From: Streptomyces seoulensis
Lineage (GTDB): Bacteria; Actinomycetota; Actinomycetes; Streptomycetales; Streptomycetaceae
Reading direction: 5' to 3'
DNA length: 64,000 bases
NCBI RefSeq assembly: GCF_022846655.1
Contig: NZ_AP025667.1
Coordinates: forward strand, 4,563,001 to 4,627,000
Part shown: one piece after another, positions 8,422 through 17,476 of the stretch
Layout of the letters: each line of letters opens with the position of its first letter
Numbering within the stretch: position 1 is the first letter of the stretch
Position numbers and translations under genes: made by a program
Notes under the pieces: generated by a model
What the model saw: the letters and a program-made list of their open reading frames with translations, nothing else
What the model was told of the DNA's origin: nothing
Databases searched by the model: none

Positions 8422-10104
8422 ATGGACGCGGCACTTCCGGAACTTTCGCCGAATCTGGCCACCGTGGACCGGCGGAAGGTCGTCACGGAGACCGACACCT
8501 GGGGCGCCGTTCCGGTCGAGTACCGCTTCCGTGCCGCCGACGCCGACGTCCGCCATCTTGTCGTGGTCTTCTCCGGCCTCGGCGCGCCCAACGGCTACCA
8601 CTTCGCGGGCCGTTCGCTGAACGCGCTGCGCTCCGACGTCCTGTGGATCAAGGACGATTTCGACGGGCACTACAGCTACTACATGTGCCGCTCGATGGAC
8701 TTCGGCATCGAGGACTCCGTCCACCGGCTCATCGAGTCCACCAGGGCCCGGCTCGGCCTCACCCGCGATCAGGTCAGCCTGCTGGGCGTCTCCAAGGGCG
8801 GCAGCGCGGCCCTCTACTACGGGCTGAAGTACGGCTATCGCAACATCGTGACCGTCGTCCCCCAGTTCCTGGTGGGCAGTTACGTGCGCGACCGCGCGGT
8901 GACCGGACGGTACATGCTCGGCGAGGACATGCCGCAGGAGCACGTCGACACCCTGGACGACGCGATCCCGGGGCTGCTGCGGGTGAGCGGCGGCCAGGGG
9001 CACAACGTCTATCTCTTCACCTCCGAGGCCGACGAGCAGTACGAGACGGAGATCGCTCCCCATCTCGACCACTTCTGGGCGTGCGACAACTTCAACCTGA
9101 TCAGGACCCGTTCCGGACTGGTCCGCCAGCACGGCGAGGTGTCCGCCTACAACCTCCAGCTCCTGCTGGGAGTCCTGGCCGCGCTGGCCGAGGGCGCCGA
9201 ACCGCGCCTGGGACTCGTGGAGAACGGCGACGCGCACGTGGACGAGGAGGAGCGGCGGCGCCATCTGGCCGACTCGCGCACCTCCGACGCCCTGACCGCC
9301 GTCCTCACCAAGCAGGAGGTGCGCGGCAGCAACCTGCTGCTGAGCGGCGAGGCGTTCATACCGGGCCAGTCGCCCTACGGCGAGTTCCGTGAGACCAAGA
9401 CCCTGGTCCTCGAGAACGACGGCAGGCACTGGGAGTTCCCGCTGGCGACCACCGAGGCGAAGTACACCTACAGCCGCTGGTTCGACGGCTTCGCACGGGA
9501 CTACGCGGACGGCGGCTTCGAGCCCGAGGCGCCCTCCGGCATCCCGCTGCGGGGCGTCCCGAGCGGGGTCTACGACCTCTCGGTGCGCGTCACCAGCCCC
9601 TCGGAGGGCATCGACCGCCGCACCCCGCTGGTGGCCAGGCGCCCCTTCGACATCCGGCGGCCGTACGGCGGCCTGGAGATCGTGCTCACCGGTGACGAGA
9701 AGCGGGTGCGGGTCATGCGCCGGGCCGTGATCGGCCACTTCTCCCAGGAGGCCGTCTTCTCGCTGGAGAAGAGCTGGCTGGAGGAGCGCATGCTGCACGT
9801 GGAGGGTGTGTTCTTCGTGCACGGCGTGGAGGCTGACTCCCACCAGCACGCCATGTACTACCTGGTGCTGCGCGGGGCGAAGTCCACGCACTCCTTCCGG
9901 CTCGGCAAGTCCCACCGCCCCGCCGCCGTCCGCCCGCACGTGCGGCGCGGAGACTTCGGCACCTACGACTACGGCTACTTCGCGACCTCGGGGTACAAGG
10001 GCGTCACACTGCCGGAGGCGGCGGCCGGTGAGTACGAGATGTACATCTCGATGAGTACGGGCGGGGCGCTGTTCTCCGCGTCGGCCGGGTCGATCACGAT
10101 CTGA
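8422..10104 (+). CDS. Asp2-like alpha/beta-hydrolase fold protein
   Basis: A 560-residue protein with no signal peptide. Residues 40-260 resemble an alpha/beta hydrolase with a nucleophile elbow, LLGVSKGGSAALYY (Ser124). This is the same G-x-S-K-G-G arrangement seen in the accessory-Sec protein Asp2 and related acyl-transfer proteins of cell-wall loci. The C-terminal half (about 300-560) is beta-rich, with repeated blocks of the type found around the GT2/TagF proteins of this locus. No SecA2/SecY2 partner is present. The divergent neighbours are glycopolymer genes, so acylation of, or association with, a surface polymer is inferred. The exact reaction is not known. Confidence 0.65.
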   Translation: MDAALPELSPNLATVDRRKVVTETDTWGAVPVEYRFRAADADVRHLVVVFSGLGAPNGYHFAGRSLNALRSDVLWIKDDFDGHYSYYMCRSMDFGIEDSVHRLIESTRARLGLTRDQVSLLGVSKGGSAALYYGLKYGYRNIVTVVPQFLVGSYVRDRAVTGRYMLGEDMPQEHVDTLDDAIPGLLRVSGGQGHNVYLFTSEADEQYETEIAPHLDHFWACDNFNLIRTRSGLVRQHGEVSAYNLQLLLGVLAALAEGAEPRLGLVENGDAHVDEEERRRHLADSRTSDALTAVLTKQEVRGSNLLLSGEAFIPGQSPYGEFRETKTLVLENDGRHWEFPLATTEAKYTYSRWFDGFARDYADGGFEPEAPSGIPLRGVPSGVYDLSVRVTSPSEGIDRRTPLVARRPFDIRRPYGGLEIVLTGDEKRVRVMRRAVIGHFSQEAVFSLEKSWLEERMLHVEGVFFVHGVEADSHQHAMYYLVLRGAKSTHSFRLGKSHRPAAVRPHVRRGDFGTYDYGYFATSGYKGVTLPEAAAGEYEMYISMSTGGALFSASAGSITI

Positions 10105-10137
10105 CGTCACGTCACATGTGGACGGCCGGGCGGTACG

Positions 10138-11466
10138 TCACCCCGCGGGACCGCCCGGCAGAACGACGAGTCCGTCCGCGACCGGGCGTTCGCGCACCGG
10201 GCCGTCCTCGGTGTCGCGGGGGCTGTTGCGCAGCCGGCCCCGGAGCACCGCCGAGGTGGAGCCGCCGCCGTCCAGGTTGACCGCGTCCACCGCGCCGAGG
10301 GACAGCGCGAGCCGGGCCGTCTCGGCCGGGGTCGCGCCCACGCTCTCGTGGCGGGCGCGCCCGTCGACGGCGATCAGCAGCAGCGTGCCGTCGGCCGTGA
10401 CGGCCGCCACGGTGCGCGGTTCCCGGCGCGGCCCGAGCAGCGTGGCGGCAGCCGGGTCGAACGCGCCGGCGCGCAGCAGCCGGGCGCTGCCGCCCACCGC
10501 GGTGTCCACGGGTCCGGGCAGGGGAAGGCCCGCCGGGTCGGTGATCCGCTCCGAGACGGCCATCCGCGTGCCCGGCACCGCGTGCGCGCGCAGCCACGCG
10601 GCGCCCGTGCCGATGCCGTAGAGCGCGCTGCCGCCCTCGGGCAGCGGGCCGCCCGCCGGGGTGCGCAGGCGGAGCACGGTCCGGTCGGCGGCGAGTAGCG
10701 CCTCCGTGCTGCCCGCGGTGCCGGGCGGGGTGTCGCCGCCCCACTCGGGGGCGAAGGAGACCACCTCGTCCGGGTCGGTGCACAACCCCTCGAACGGCTT
10801 CTCCTGCGGGCGCCCCGTGGTGGCGAGGCGGTCCCCGCCGGTTCCTCCGCAGCCGAGGATGCGGCCGGGTACCCGGTTGACACCGTCGAGTTCCCGGACC
10901 GCGCCGTCCGCCGCGCGCAGCCGTCCCCTGGTGGACACCTCGGCCACGCGGGCTTCGGGGCGCCCGCCGGTGTGGCCGAGGAGGAGGGCGGGGCGGCCGT
11001 CGACCGCCTCGCTGAGCACGCGGCCGTGTTCCGCGTACAGCCCGATGGGGTCGCCCTCGTAGCCGGAGTGATGGTGACCGGTGCGGATGTCGAAATAGGT
11101 GCCGTTGATCGCGGCGAGCGCGCCGGACCGGTCGGCCAGGGTGCGCACGGTGTCGGCACGGGTCAGGTCGGCGCCGTGCACGCCGGTGACGCGCACGTGG
11201 GCGTCGGGCGCGATGCTGAGCACGGTCAGCCGCACGGGCGCCCCCGGCCCGAGGCTCCGCGTGAGCTGCCGGAAGCCGAAGCCCGCCGGGAGAGCGGAGG
11301 GGGCCGGACCGGGTCCGGCAGGGCCGGGGGTCTCCGAGCCGGAAGCCGCCGAGGACGCCGGGGCCGACCGCGCCGGGGAGACGGCGGCCGGTGTCGTGCA
11401 GCCGGCCAGGGTCAGCGCGAGCGCGACGACGCCGCCCGTGGCCCACGGGCGGCGGACGCTAGCCAT
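10138..11466 (-). CDS. Phosphodiester glycosidase (NAGPA-like) family lipoprotein
   Basis: A 442-residue exported protein with a lipobox at residues 20-23 (LAGC), a Pro/Ser-rich linker to about residue 60, then a NAGPA-type domain. Landmarks are LAAINGTYFDIRTGHH and, near the end, AVNLDGGGSTS, the conserved Asp-Gly-Gly-Gly-Ser motif of phosphodiester glycosidases. Members hydrolyse sugar-1-phosphodiester bonds, so an action on phosphodiester-linked glycopolymer outside the membrane fits its place as the last gene of the glycopolymer operon. Its ATG overlaps the preceding stop by eight bases. Family well supported; substrate inferred. Confidence 0.8.
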   Translation of the reverse strand: MASVRRPWATGGVVALALTLAGCTTPAAVSPARSAPASSAASGSETPGPAGPGPAPSALPAGFGFRQLTRSLGPGAPVRLTVLSIAPDAHVRVTGVHGADLTRADTVRTLADRSGALAAINGTYFDIRTGHHHSGYEGDPIGLYAEHGRVLSEAVDGRPALLLGHTGGRPEARVAEVSTRGRLRAADGAVRELDGVNRVPGRILGCGGTGGDRLATTGRPQEKPFEGLCTDPDEVVSFAPEWGGDTPPGTAGSTEALLAADRTVLRLRTPAGGPLPEGGSALYGIGTGAAWLRAHAVPGTRMAVSERITDPAGLPLPGPVDTAVGGSARLLRAGAFDPAAATLLGPRREPRTVAAVTADGTLLLIAVDGRARHESVGATPAETARLALSLGAVDAVNLDGGGSTSAVLRGRLRNSPRDTEDGPVRERPVADGLVVLPGGPAG

Positions 11467-12190
11467 GGACGGCCAGCGCGCCCGGCGAGGCGCCCAGGTC
11501 GCCGACGTGCACGGTCACCTCGGACCACACCCGGTGCCCGTCCTCGCCCTCGAAGGCCAGCTCGAAGCGGTCGTAGCCGAGGTGTTCGGGGTGTGCCTGG
11601 TAGCCGACGCCGCCGTCCGGCGCGTAGGTCAAAAGGCCGTGCCGGGCGCGGCCGACGGCGATCAGGCGCAGGCCGGGGACCGGCGTGTGCCCGGCGGGCA
11701 GCAGGGCGCGGCCGCCCGGTCGCAGGGTGACGCACTGGCCGGGCAGCCAGTGGCGGCGCACCCGGAAGCCGGTGTCCGAGACCGCGGCCGAGGAGACCAG
11801 CCGGTCCCCCTCCGCGGCCATCACGCCGACGACGATCCGGGGCAGCACCGTGGCACCGTCGGGCGCCTCGGGGTCGACGCGGACCACGCAGCTCACGGTG
11901 CGCGACTCGTCCCCCGCGCTGACGTAGGTGGCGTACCGCCCGTTCGCCAGCAGGCTCAGGCCGGGGTGGCGGAGCATCGCGGCGGCCGGGGTGAGGGAGT
12001 CGTCGATGAGGTAGCCGTAGGTGCGGTAGGCGCCCTCGGCCGGGCTGAGGGTCAGGGAGAGGGTGATCTCCTGGCCCGGGGTGACGGGCAGGGCCGGGTC
12101 CGCGTCCGCGACGAGGCGCAGGGTGCCGAGGGACTCCGGGGCGCCGGGGTGGGTGACGTGCGCGAGGGCCAGGGGATGGAGGTCGTTCAT
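11459..12190 (-). CDS. Beta-sandwich protein of unknown function
   Basis: A 243-residue protein without signal peptide or membrane segments. It reads as two beta-rich, immunoglobulin-like halves (about 25-120 and 135-240). The first has the pattern of a carrier or binding domain (PGQEITLSLTLSPAEGAYRTYGYLI). I do not recognise a catalytic motif. It is coupled to the SGNH hydrolase by an ATGA overlap and to the phosphodiester glycosidase by an eight-base overlap, so it is probably made in a fixed ratio with them and may bind the polymer or a partner enzyme. Confidence 0.6.
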   Translation of the reverse strand: MNDLHPLALAHVTHPGAPESLGTLRLVADADPALPVTPGQEITLSLTLSPAEGAYRTYGYLIDDSLTPAAAMLRHPGLSLLANGRYATYVSAGDESRTVSCVVRVDPEAPDGATVLPRIVVGVMAAEGDRLVSSAAVSDTGFRVRRHWLPGQCVTLRPGGRALLPAGHTPVPGLRLIAVGRARHGLLTYAPDGGVGYQAHPEHLGYDRFELAFEGEDGHRVWSEVTVHVGDLGASPGALAVHG

Positions 12191-12936
12191 CGGAGTTCCA
12201 GGTGGTCCGCCGCCGGGTTCTCCTTGTAGGGCACCGACTCCAGCGGCACCGGGGCGTCGAGGCCGCGCAGGTGCTCCGGGGCGAGCAGCCCCTGCCGGTT
12301 CAGCTCGGCCGCCACGAAGCGGGCGCACTCGACGGCCCCCCGCTCCCTGAGGTGGGTGTTGTCCCGCAGGCCGTCGGGGTGGGCCGGGTGCTCGCCGGGT
12401 TCGAGGTGGGCGAAGAAGGCGCGGCTGCCCAGGTCGCCCGCGCGGCGCCACTGGACGGCGCTCCACTCCCCCAGGTCGATCACGGGTACGCACAGGCTCG
12501 CGCCCAGTTCGCGCACGGCGGCGTGGTACATCCCGAGCGGCCGGAGCAGGTTGCCCTGGTCGTCGAAGAGACGGCGCTCGTAGGCGGTGACCAGCACGGG
12601 GTGGGCGCCCCGGTCGCGGGCACCGTGGACGTGCGCGCGCAGGGAGCGCTGGTAGTCGTCGAAGGGCTCGGTGCCGCGCGGGTCGTCGGTGTGGACGTCG
12701 TTGAGTCCGAAGCTGACGAGCAGCAGGTCACCGGGGGCGATCCCGTCGAGGACCGCCGCCAGCGCGCCGGACTCCACGAAGGTGCGCGAACTCGCGCCGG
12801 GGCGCGCCGCGTCGGTCACCTCGGCCCCCGTGAGGAACAGCGGCAGTGCCTGCCCCCAGCCCGCCAGCGGGGCCTCGTCGCGCCGGCGGGCGGCCGTCCC
12901 GGAGTCGCCCGCGAGGAAGATCCTGGGCGCCGTCAT
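12187..12936 (-). CDS. SGNH/GDSL-type esterase (rhamnogalacturonan-acetylesterase-like)
   Basis: A 249-residue putative carbohydrate O-acetylesterase. The catalytic Ser12 is in LAGDSGTA, the oxyanion Asn in SFGLNDVHT, and the Asp-x-x-His pair in DNTHLRERGA near residue 213. No signal peptide is visible, so it would act in the cytosol on a nucleotide- or lipid-linked intermediate unless exported otherwise. It starts 4 bases after the stop of the giant transferase gene and overlaps the next gene by four bases. Removal or transfer of O-acetyl groups on the glycopolymer is the likely role. Confidence 0.8.
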   Translation of the reverse strand: MTAPRIFLAGDSGTAARRRDEAPLAGWGQALPLFLTGAEVTDAARPGASSRTFVESGALAAVLDGIAPGDLLLVSFGLNDVHTDDPRGTEPFDDYQRSLRAHVHGARDRGAHPVLVTAYERRLFDDQGNLLRPLGMYHAAVRELGASLCVPVIDLGEWSAVQWRRAGDLGSRAFFAHLEPGEHPAHPDGLRDNTHLRERGAVECARFVAAELNRQGLLAPEHLRGLDAPVPLESVPYKENPAADHLELR

Positions 12937-12940
12937 CCCC

Positions 12941-15900
12941 TCACCTCCCCACCTGCTGTGGTTCCGGGCGGCCCATGACGAGCGGCGCGGAGGGCTGCCC
13001 GGTGTCGCCCGCCATGGCGGCGTCCATGCTGGCGATCACGTCATAGGCGCGGCGGCAGTTGTTGGTGTCGCGCAGGACGAAGAACTCCTCCGCACGGCGC
13101 CGGTACTGCGGCTCGACCTCGAAGCCGCGCTCGATGGAGCCGATGATCTCCTCGACCGCCTGGTCCACGGTGGCGCAGGCGGGACCGAAGCCGTCCCGGC
13201 CCAGGTCGAAGTAGCCGCGCTTGTAGTGCTTGCTGTAGAAGCTCTCGTCGTCGAAGTTGGTGTAGACGATCGGCTTGCCCATGTAGGCCACGTCGAAGAA
13301 CACCGACGAATAGTCGGTGACGAGCATCGAGCACTCGCGCATCGCGAGCTGGACGTCGCGCCCGGTGGTGGAGACCGTGATCGACGGATGGTCGATACGG
13401 AAGTGCTTCAGATACGGCCGGATCTCGTAGTGCGGCATGAACTCAAGCTGCACGTCGTGCCGTTGGAGCGCCGCGAGCAGCCGCTCGTCGCGCAGCAGCG
13501 CCGAGAAGAAGCGGTAGTACTCGGAGGCCGCGAACGGGATCTCCGGCTTGGCCGCCTTGTTGTACGAGGGCGCCACGATGTCGCGCCGCCAGGTGGGCAT
13601 GACCAGGACGCGGCGCGGTCCGCGCACCGGCTCCAGCGCGTCGAAGCGCGGCAGGCCGGTGGCGGCGACGCGGTCGTAGCCGTAGCCGCAGTGCTCGGCG
13701 TAGTAGGCGCGTTCGCTGCGTCCGGTGGTCAGCACCATGTCGACGTTGGTGACCTGGGCATGGATGGAGGGTGCCACGTCGTTGTAGACCACGCCGTGCT
13801 GGAGGAAGACCCGCTTGTAGCGCAGCAGATCGCCGTAGCCGGTGAGGAAGGCGCGCTTGGACAGGCCGGGGAAGCCGAGGTAGGCCTCCAGGTCGTAGGC
13901 GTTGATCAGCCTACTCGCGTGCAGCAGGTAGACCCGGTACCTCCAGGACAGGCGGTCGATCACCCGGCCCATGGGGGCCACCTTGGCGCGGTCGGCGGCG
14001 GTGCCGTTGATGGCGTAGTACACCCTGCGCCGGCGCTCGTTGGTCCGGATCCACTTGAACAGGTGGTACGAGTTGTCCTGCGCGGTGTCCTCGCGCTCAC
14101 CGATGATCCAGATGTCCTTGCCGCGCAGCCAGGGATGGAAGAGCCAGTAGAGCATCCGGGTGCGCCAGCCGGGGCGGCCGGGCAGGGCCATGCGGAACGC
14201 GGTAAAGAAACGTTTCGTCTTATGGGTGAGCCGCTTGCCCGCACCGGCGACCCGGCGCAGCGTGATCTGTTCGTCGGCGTCGATGTCCAGGATCACGGTG
14301 GCCCGGCCCGCGCGGTGCACGCCCTTGAAGCGGTGCAGCATCTGACGCGAGTCCACCGGGGCGTCCAGGTGCCGGTCGCCGTCGTGCACGCGCAGGGTGA
14401 GCGTGAGGTCGCGGTTGTCCAGCGAGCCGAAGTCCTCGGGCCGCACGACGGCACGCCAGCCGCTGTACCAGTCCTGCTCCTTGCGCGTGCGCCAGCGGTC
14501 GCGCCGGTACACCTGGCCGACGGGCACGGCCTTCTCGGTGCTGCCGTCGGAGAGGACGAGTTCGAGCCGGTTGTCGAAGAGATGGGAGATGTCGACGCCC
14601 GAGAGGACCATCAGGCCCTCGAAGACGATCTGCTCCGCCTCGACGTGGCAGGTCTCCAGCACGAACCGGTGCCGGTCCACACGCAGCAGCGCGGTGTCCG
14701 CCCGGTCCACGTCGAGCCTGCGGAACAGGCCCTGCTCGTCCAGATGGAGGTGGGGCCGGAAGTCGGGCGCGGTGTACGGGTCGCAGAACAGGTCGAGGTT
14801 CGCCGTGCGCACCGCGTGGTGCTGGGTGCGCGCGAGCCCCGCCGTGGCGTACTGCAGGACCAGGTCGTCCGGGATGTCCGCGTAGACCTGGCACAACGCC
14901 GGGAAGACGGTGGCGAGTTCGGCGCGGCTCATGATGCGGTGCAGGTTGCGCAGATACGGCTGGAAGGTGCGCACCACGAACCGCTGGGCCAGACGCAGGG
15001 TGCGCGGGTCGAGGCCCGCGGCCCGCCTGAGGACGTACCGGCACAGCCGGATCAGCTCCTGCGTCTTGACCGGGTCGTTCCACGGCAGGTCGAAGAGCGA
15101 GTCGTGCTGCTCGCCGTCGCGCTCGTAACAGGTGACGTCCGGCGCGATGGTCACCCGGCGGGCGTGCAGCAGGGCGGGCACGGCCAGCCAGGCGTCCTCG
15201 AAGCCGGGGCCCTGCCCGCAGCGCAGCCGCTCCTCGCGGACCAGGCTGGTGCGCAGCAGCTTGGCGCTCAGACTGGTGGAGAACACCAGGTACGGCGCGT
15301 CGCGGAGCCGCTCCACCTCGGCGGGCGTCGGCCCGAAGTAGCGCGCCCACGCCTCGCCGTCGGCCCGGCTCGGCTCGGGGAAGTTGTCGCTGCGGCCCAC
15401 CACCACGTCCGCCTTGGCGGCGCGGGCGGCGTGCAGCAGCCGGTGCACGCTGTCCTGGCCGAGGATGTCGCGGGCGCGGGCGAACATGACGTACGGCGCG
15501 GTCACGTGGCGCAGCCCGTGGTCGAACGCGGCGCGCATCCCCATGGCGATCTGGGAGACGACCGTGACGTTCGGCCAGCGCGCCGCGAACTCCTCGATCT
15601 GGTGGGCGGTGGCATCGGTGGAGCCGTCGTCCACCAGCACCACCTGGGTGCCCGCGAAGTCGCGCTGGGTGTCGAGCGAGCCGAGGAACTCGGGCAGGTT
15701 GTACTCGTCGTTGTGGCAGTGGACGACCACGGCGGCACCGAAGCGCTCACGGCGGGCGAACGGCTCCGGCAGCCGCTGTCCGGTCCACCAGGTCCAGGGC
15801 GTGCCGCGCCGGTCGGTCCGGGACTGCTGCTCCCTGGTCTCCGGGCGCAGGGCGAGGTTGCCGCTGACGGTCTCGTACATCTCGTACGTGCCCGCGCCGC

Positions 15901-17476
15901 CGGTGAAGCGCTCCGCCTCGATGTCGACGCCGCGCACGCAGACCGCCGTGGTCGCGCGCTCCCCCGCGTGCCGCACCTGGACGAGCAGGTTCCACACCGC
16001 CGCGCGCTCGGAGGCGCCGAGGGTCGTGTCCAGGGAGATCGTGGCGTGGTAGCGGATGTGCTCCTCGTCCACCTCGATGCCGGTGACCGGGAAGGTGTGG
16101 TCGGTCTTCGGGCCCCGGCAGCGCAGCACGGCGACGAGTTCGAGCTTGTCCTTGGCGCCGATCCGGCCGAACTGGTTGCGGATGAAGCCCGTGAGGTGGA
16201 GTTCGCCGCCGGTGATCTCCAGCCGGGTGGCCTGGTTGAACAGCCGGGCGTCCGAGAGCCGGCCGCCGGTCAGGTCCAGGTCGGTGACGTCGAGGAAGCG
16301 CTCGGCGTCCGGGCGGCCGAGCAGCGAGCCGGACCAGAAGACCTTGCCGTCGCGCTCCACCAGGTCGGAGCTGAGCACCGGGCGCCGCTGGGTGAAGTCG
16401 GCGGCGGTCAGCGCCAGGTCCGGCCGGCCCTGCATGAGCGCGAAGCCACGCACCCGCTCCAGCGGTCCGCACAGGTCCCAGCAGTCGTCGGGAAGCGTGC
16501 GCAGATAGGGCCCCGTGGCGCGCAGGAAGCCCTCGCGGTAGGCGTCGTCGCCCGCGCGCAGGGGGCCCATGTACAGCCCGAGGTCGTGGGAGAGGAACTT
16601 GGCCGCCTTGCGGGCGATCAGCTCGTCGGCGCCCTGCCGGGCGAGGAAGTCGTCGGTCCACTGGTGCACGAGGACCCGGTCGCGGATGCTGCGCAGTTCG
16701 CCGCGCCGGTTGGTCAGCGACGGGGTGTCCGACTCGCGCTCCCAGATCCACCGGTAGACCGGGGTGGTGAGCAGGCTGATGGTACCGGCGAAGTAGGAGG
16801 CGAGGGTGGAGAAGTAGGTGTCCTCGAAGTGGACGCCCTGCGGGAAGCGGATGCCGTGCTCGTGCAGGAACTCCGTGCGGTACAGCTTGGCCGCCGCGAT
16901 GGGGTCCTCGAACAGCTCGGGCATGGCCGTGAGGCCGCCCTCCACGGTGCGGTCGGCGCCGTAGAGCTGCGGCTGCCAGACGGTGTTCTCGCCCTTGTCG
17001 AGGTTGACGCGGATCGCCCGTCCGGCGGTGATGTCGGCGCCGGTGGCCAGCGCGGAGGCGAGCAGCGTCTCGCAGGCCCGGTGCGGCAGTTCGTCGTCGG
17101 CGTCGAGGAACATCAGGTACTGGCCGGTGGCGATCTCGATGCCGTGGTTGCGCGGGGAGCCCACGCCGCCGCTGTTGCGGGTACGGACCACGACCTGGAC
17201 CCGGGGGTCCTTCTCCGCGTACCGGTGGGCGACCGCGAGGGTGCCGTCGGTGGACGCGTCGTCCAGGACCAGCACCTCCAGGTTGCGGTGGGTCTGGCTC
17301 AGCGCGGACCGCAGGGCCCGGTCGAGGGTGGCGCTCGCGTTGTAGGCGGCGACCACGACCGTGACGGTGTACGCGGAGGCGTCGGTGTAGGTGAGCGTGT
17401 CCACGGTGGCGAGAGCCCCCCGCGCGGGGGGCTCCGGAAGCGTGGCGGGTGCGGTGGCTGCGTTCGGTTCGTTCAT
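12941..17476 (-). CDS. Three-domain GT2-GT2-CDP-glycerol glycerophosphotransferase (TagF-like) fusion
   Basis: A 1511-residue polymerase-like protein. Residues about 35-260 form a GT2 glycosyltransferase (VVVAAYNASATLDRAL, VLDDASTDGT, FLDADDELPH). A beta-rich linker follows to about 560. A second GT2-like domain begins near 570 (AAVVVHCHNDEYNLPEFL, VLVDDGSTDAT); it lacks a clean DxD (ARARDI instead). After another beta-rich linker, residues about 1125-1490 are a glycerophosphotransferase domain (FLQHGVVYND, MPHYEIRPYL, LVTDYSSVFFDVAY, PIVYTNFDDESFY). It would build a teichoic-acid-like polymer from CDP-glycerol or a similar donor plus nucleotide sugars at the inner membrane face. The ATG at 17476 overlaps the upstream phosphatidyltransferase stop by four bases. 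Confidence 0.85.
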   Translation of the reverse strand: MNEPNAATAPATLPEPPARGALATVDTLTYTDASAYTVTVVVAAYNASATLDRALRSALSQTHRNLEVLVLDDASTDGTLAVAHRYAEKDPRVQVVVRTRNSGGVGSPRNHGIEIATGQYLMFLDADDELPHRACETLLASALATGADITAGRAIRVNLDKGENTVWQPQLYGADRTVEGGLTAMPELFEDPIAAAKLYRTEFLHEHGIRFPQGVHFEDTYFSTLASYFAGTISLLTTPVYRWIWERESDTPSLTNRRGELRSIRDRVLVHQWTDDFLARQGADELIARKAAKFLSHDLGLYMGPLRAGDDAYREGFLRATGPYLRTLPDDCWDLCGPLERVRGFALMQGRPDLALTAADFTQRRPVLSSDLVERDGKVFWSGSLLGRPDAERFLDVTDLDLTGGRLSDARLFNQATRLEITGGELHLTGFIRNQFGRIGAKDKLELVAVLRCRGPKTDHTFPVTGIEVDEEHIRYHATISLDTTLGASERAAVWNLLVQVRHAGERATTAVCVRGVDIEAERFTGGAGTYEMYETVSGNLALRPETREQQSRTDRRGTPWTWWTGQRLPEPFARRERFGAAVVVHCHNDEYNLPEFLGSLDTQRDFAGTQVVLVDDGSTDATAHQIEEFAARWPNVTVVSQIAMGMRAAFDHGLRHVTAPYVMFARARDILGQDSVHRLLHAARAAKADVVVGRSDNFPEPSRADGEAWARYFGPTPAEVERLRDAPYLVFSTSLSAKLLRTSLVREERLRCGQGPGFEDAWLAVPALLHARRVTIAPDVTCYERDGEQHDSLFDLPWNDPVKTQELIRLCRYVLRRAAGLDPRTLRLAQRFVVRTFQPYLRNLHRIMSRAELATVFPALCQVYADIPDDLVLQYATAGLARTQHHAVRTANLDLFCDPYTAPDFRPHLHLDEQGLFRRLDVDRADTALLRVDRHRFVLETCHVEAEQIVFEGLMVLSGVDISHLFDNRLELVLSDGSTEKAVPVGQVYRRDRWRTRKEQDWYSGWRAVVRPEDFGSLDNRDLTLTLRVHDGDRHLDAPVDSRQMLHRFKGVHRAGRATVILDIDADEQITLRRVAGAGKRLTHKTKRFFTAFRMALPGRPGWRTRMLYWLFHPWLRGKDIWIIGEREDTAQDNSYHLFKWIRTNERRRRVYYAINGTAADRAKVAPMGRVIDRLSWRYRVYLLHASRLINAYDLEAYLGFPGLSKRAFLTGYGDLLRYKRVFLQHGVVYNDVAPSIHAQVTNVDMVLTTGRSERAYYAEHCGYGYDRVAATGLPRFDALEPVRGPRRVLVMPTWRRDIVAPSYNKAAKPEIPFAASEYYRFFSALLRDERLLAALQRHDVQLEFMPHYEIRPYLKHFRIDHPSITVSTTGRDVQLAMRECSMLVTDYSSVFFDVAYMGKPIVYTNFDDESFYSKHYKRGYFDLGRDGFGPACATVDQAVEEIIGSIERGFEVEPQYRRRAEEFFVLRDTNNCRRAYDVIASMDAAMAGDTGQPSAPLVMGRPEPQQVGR

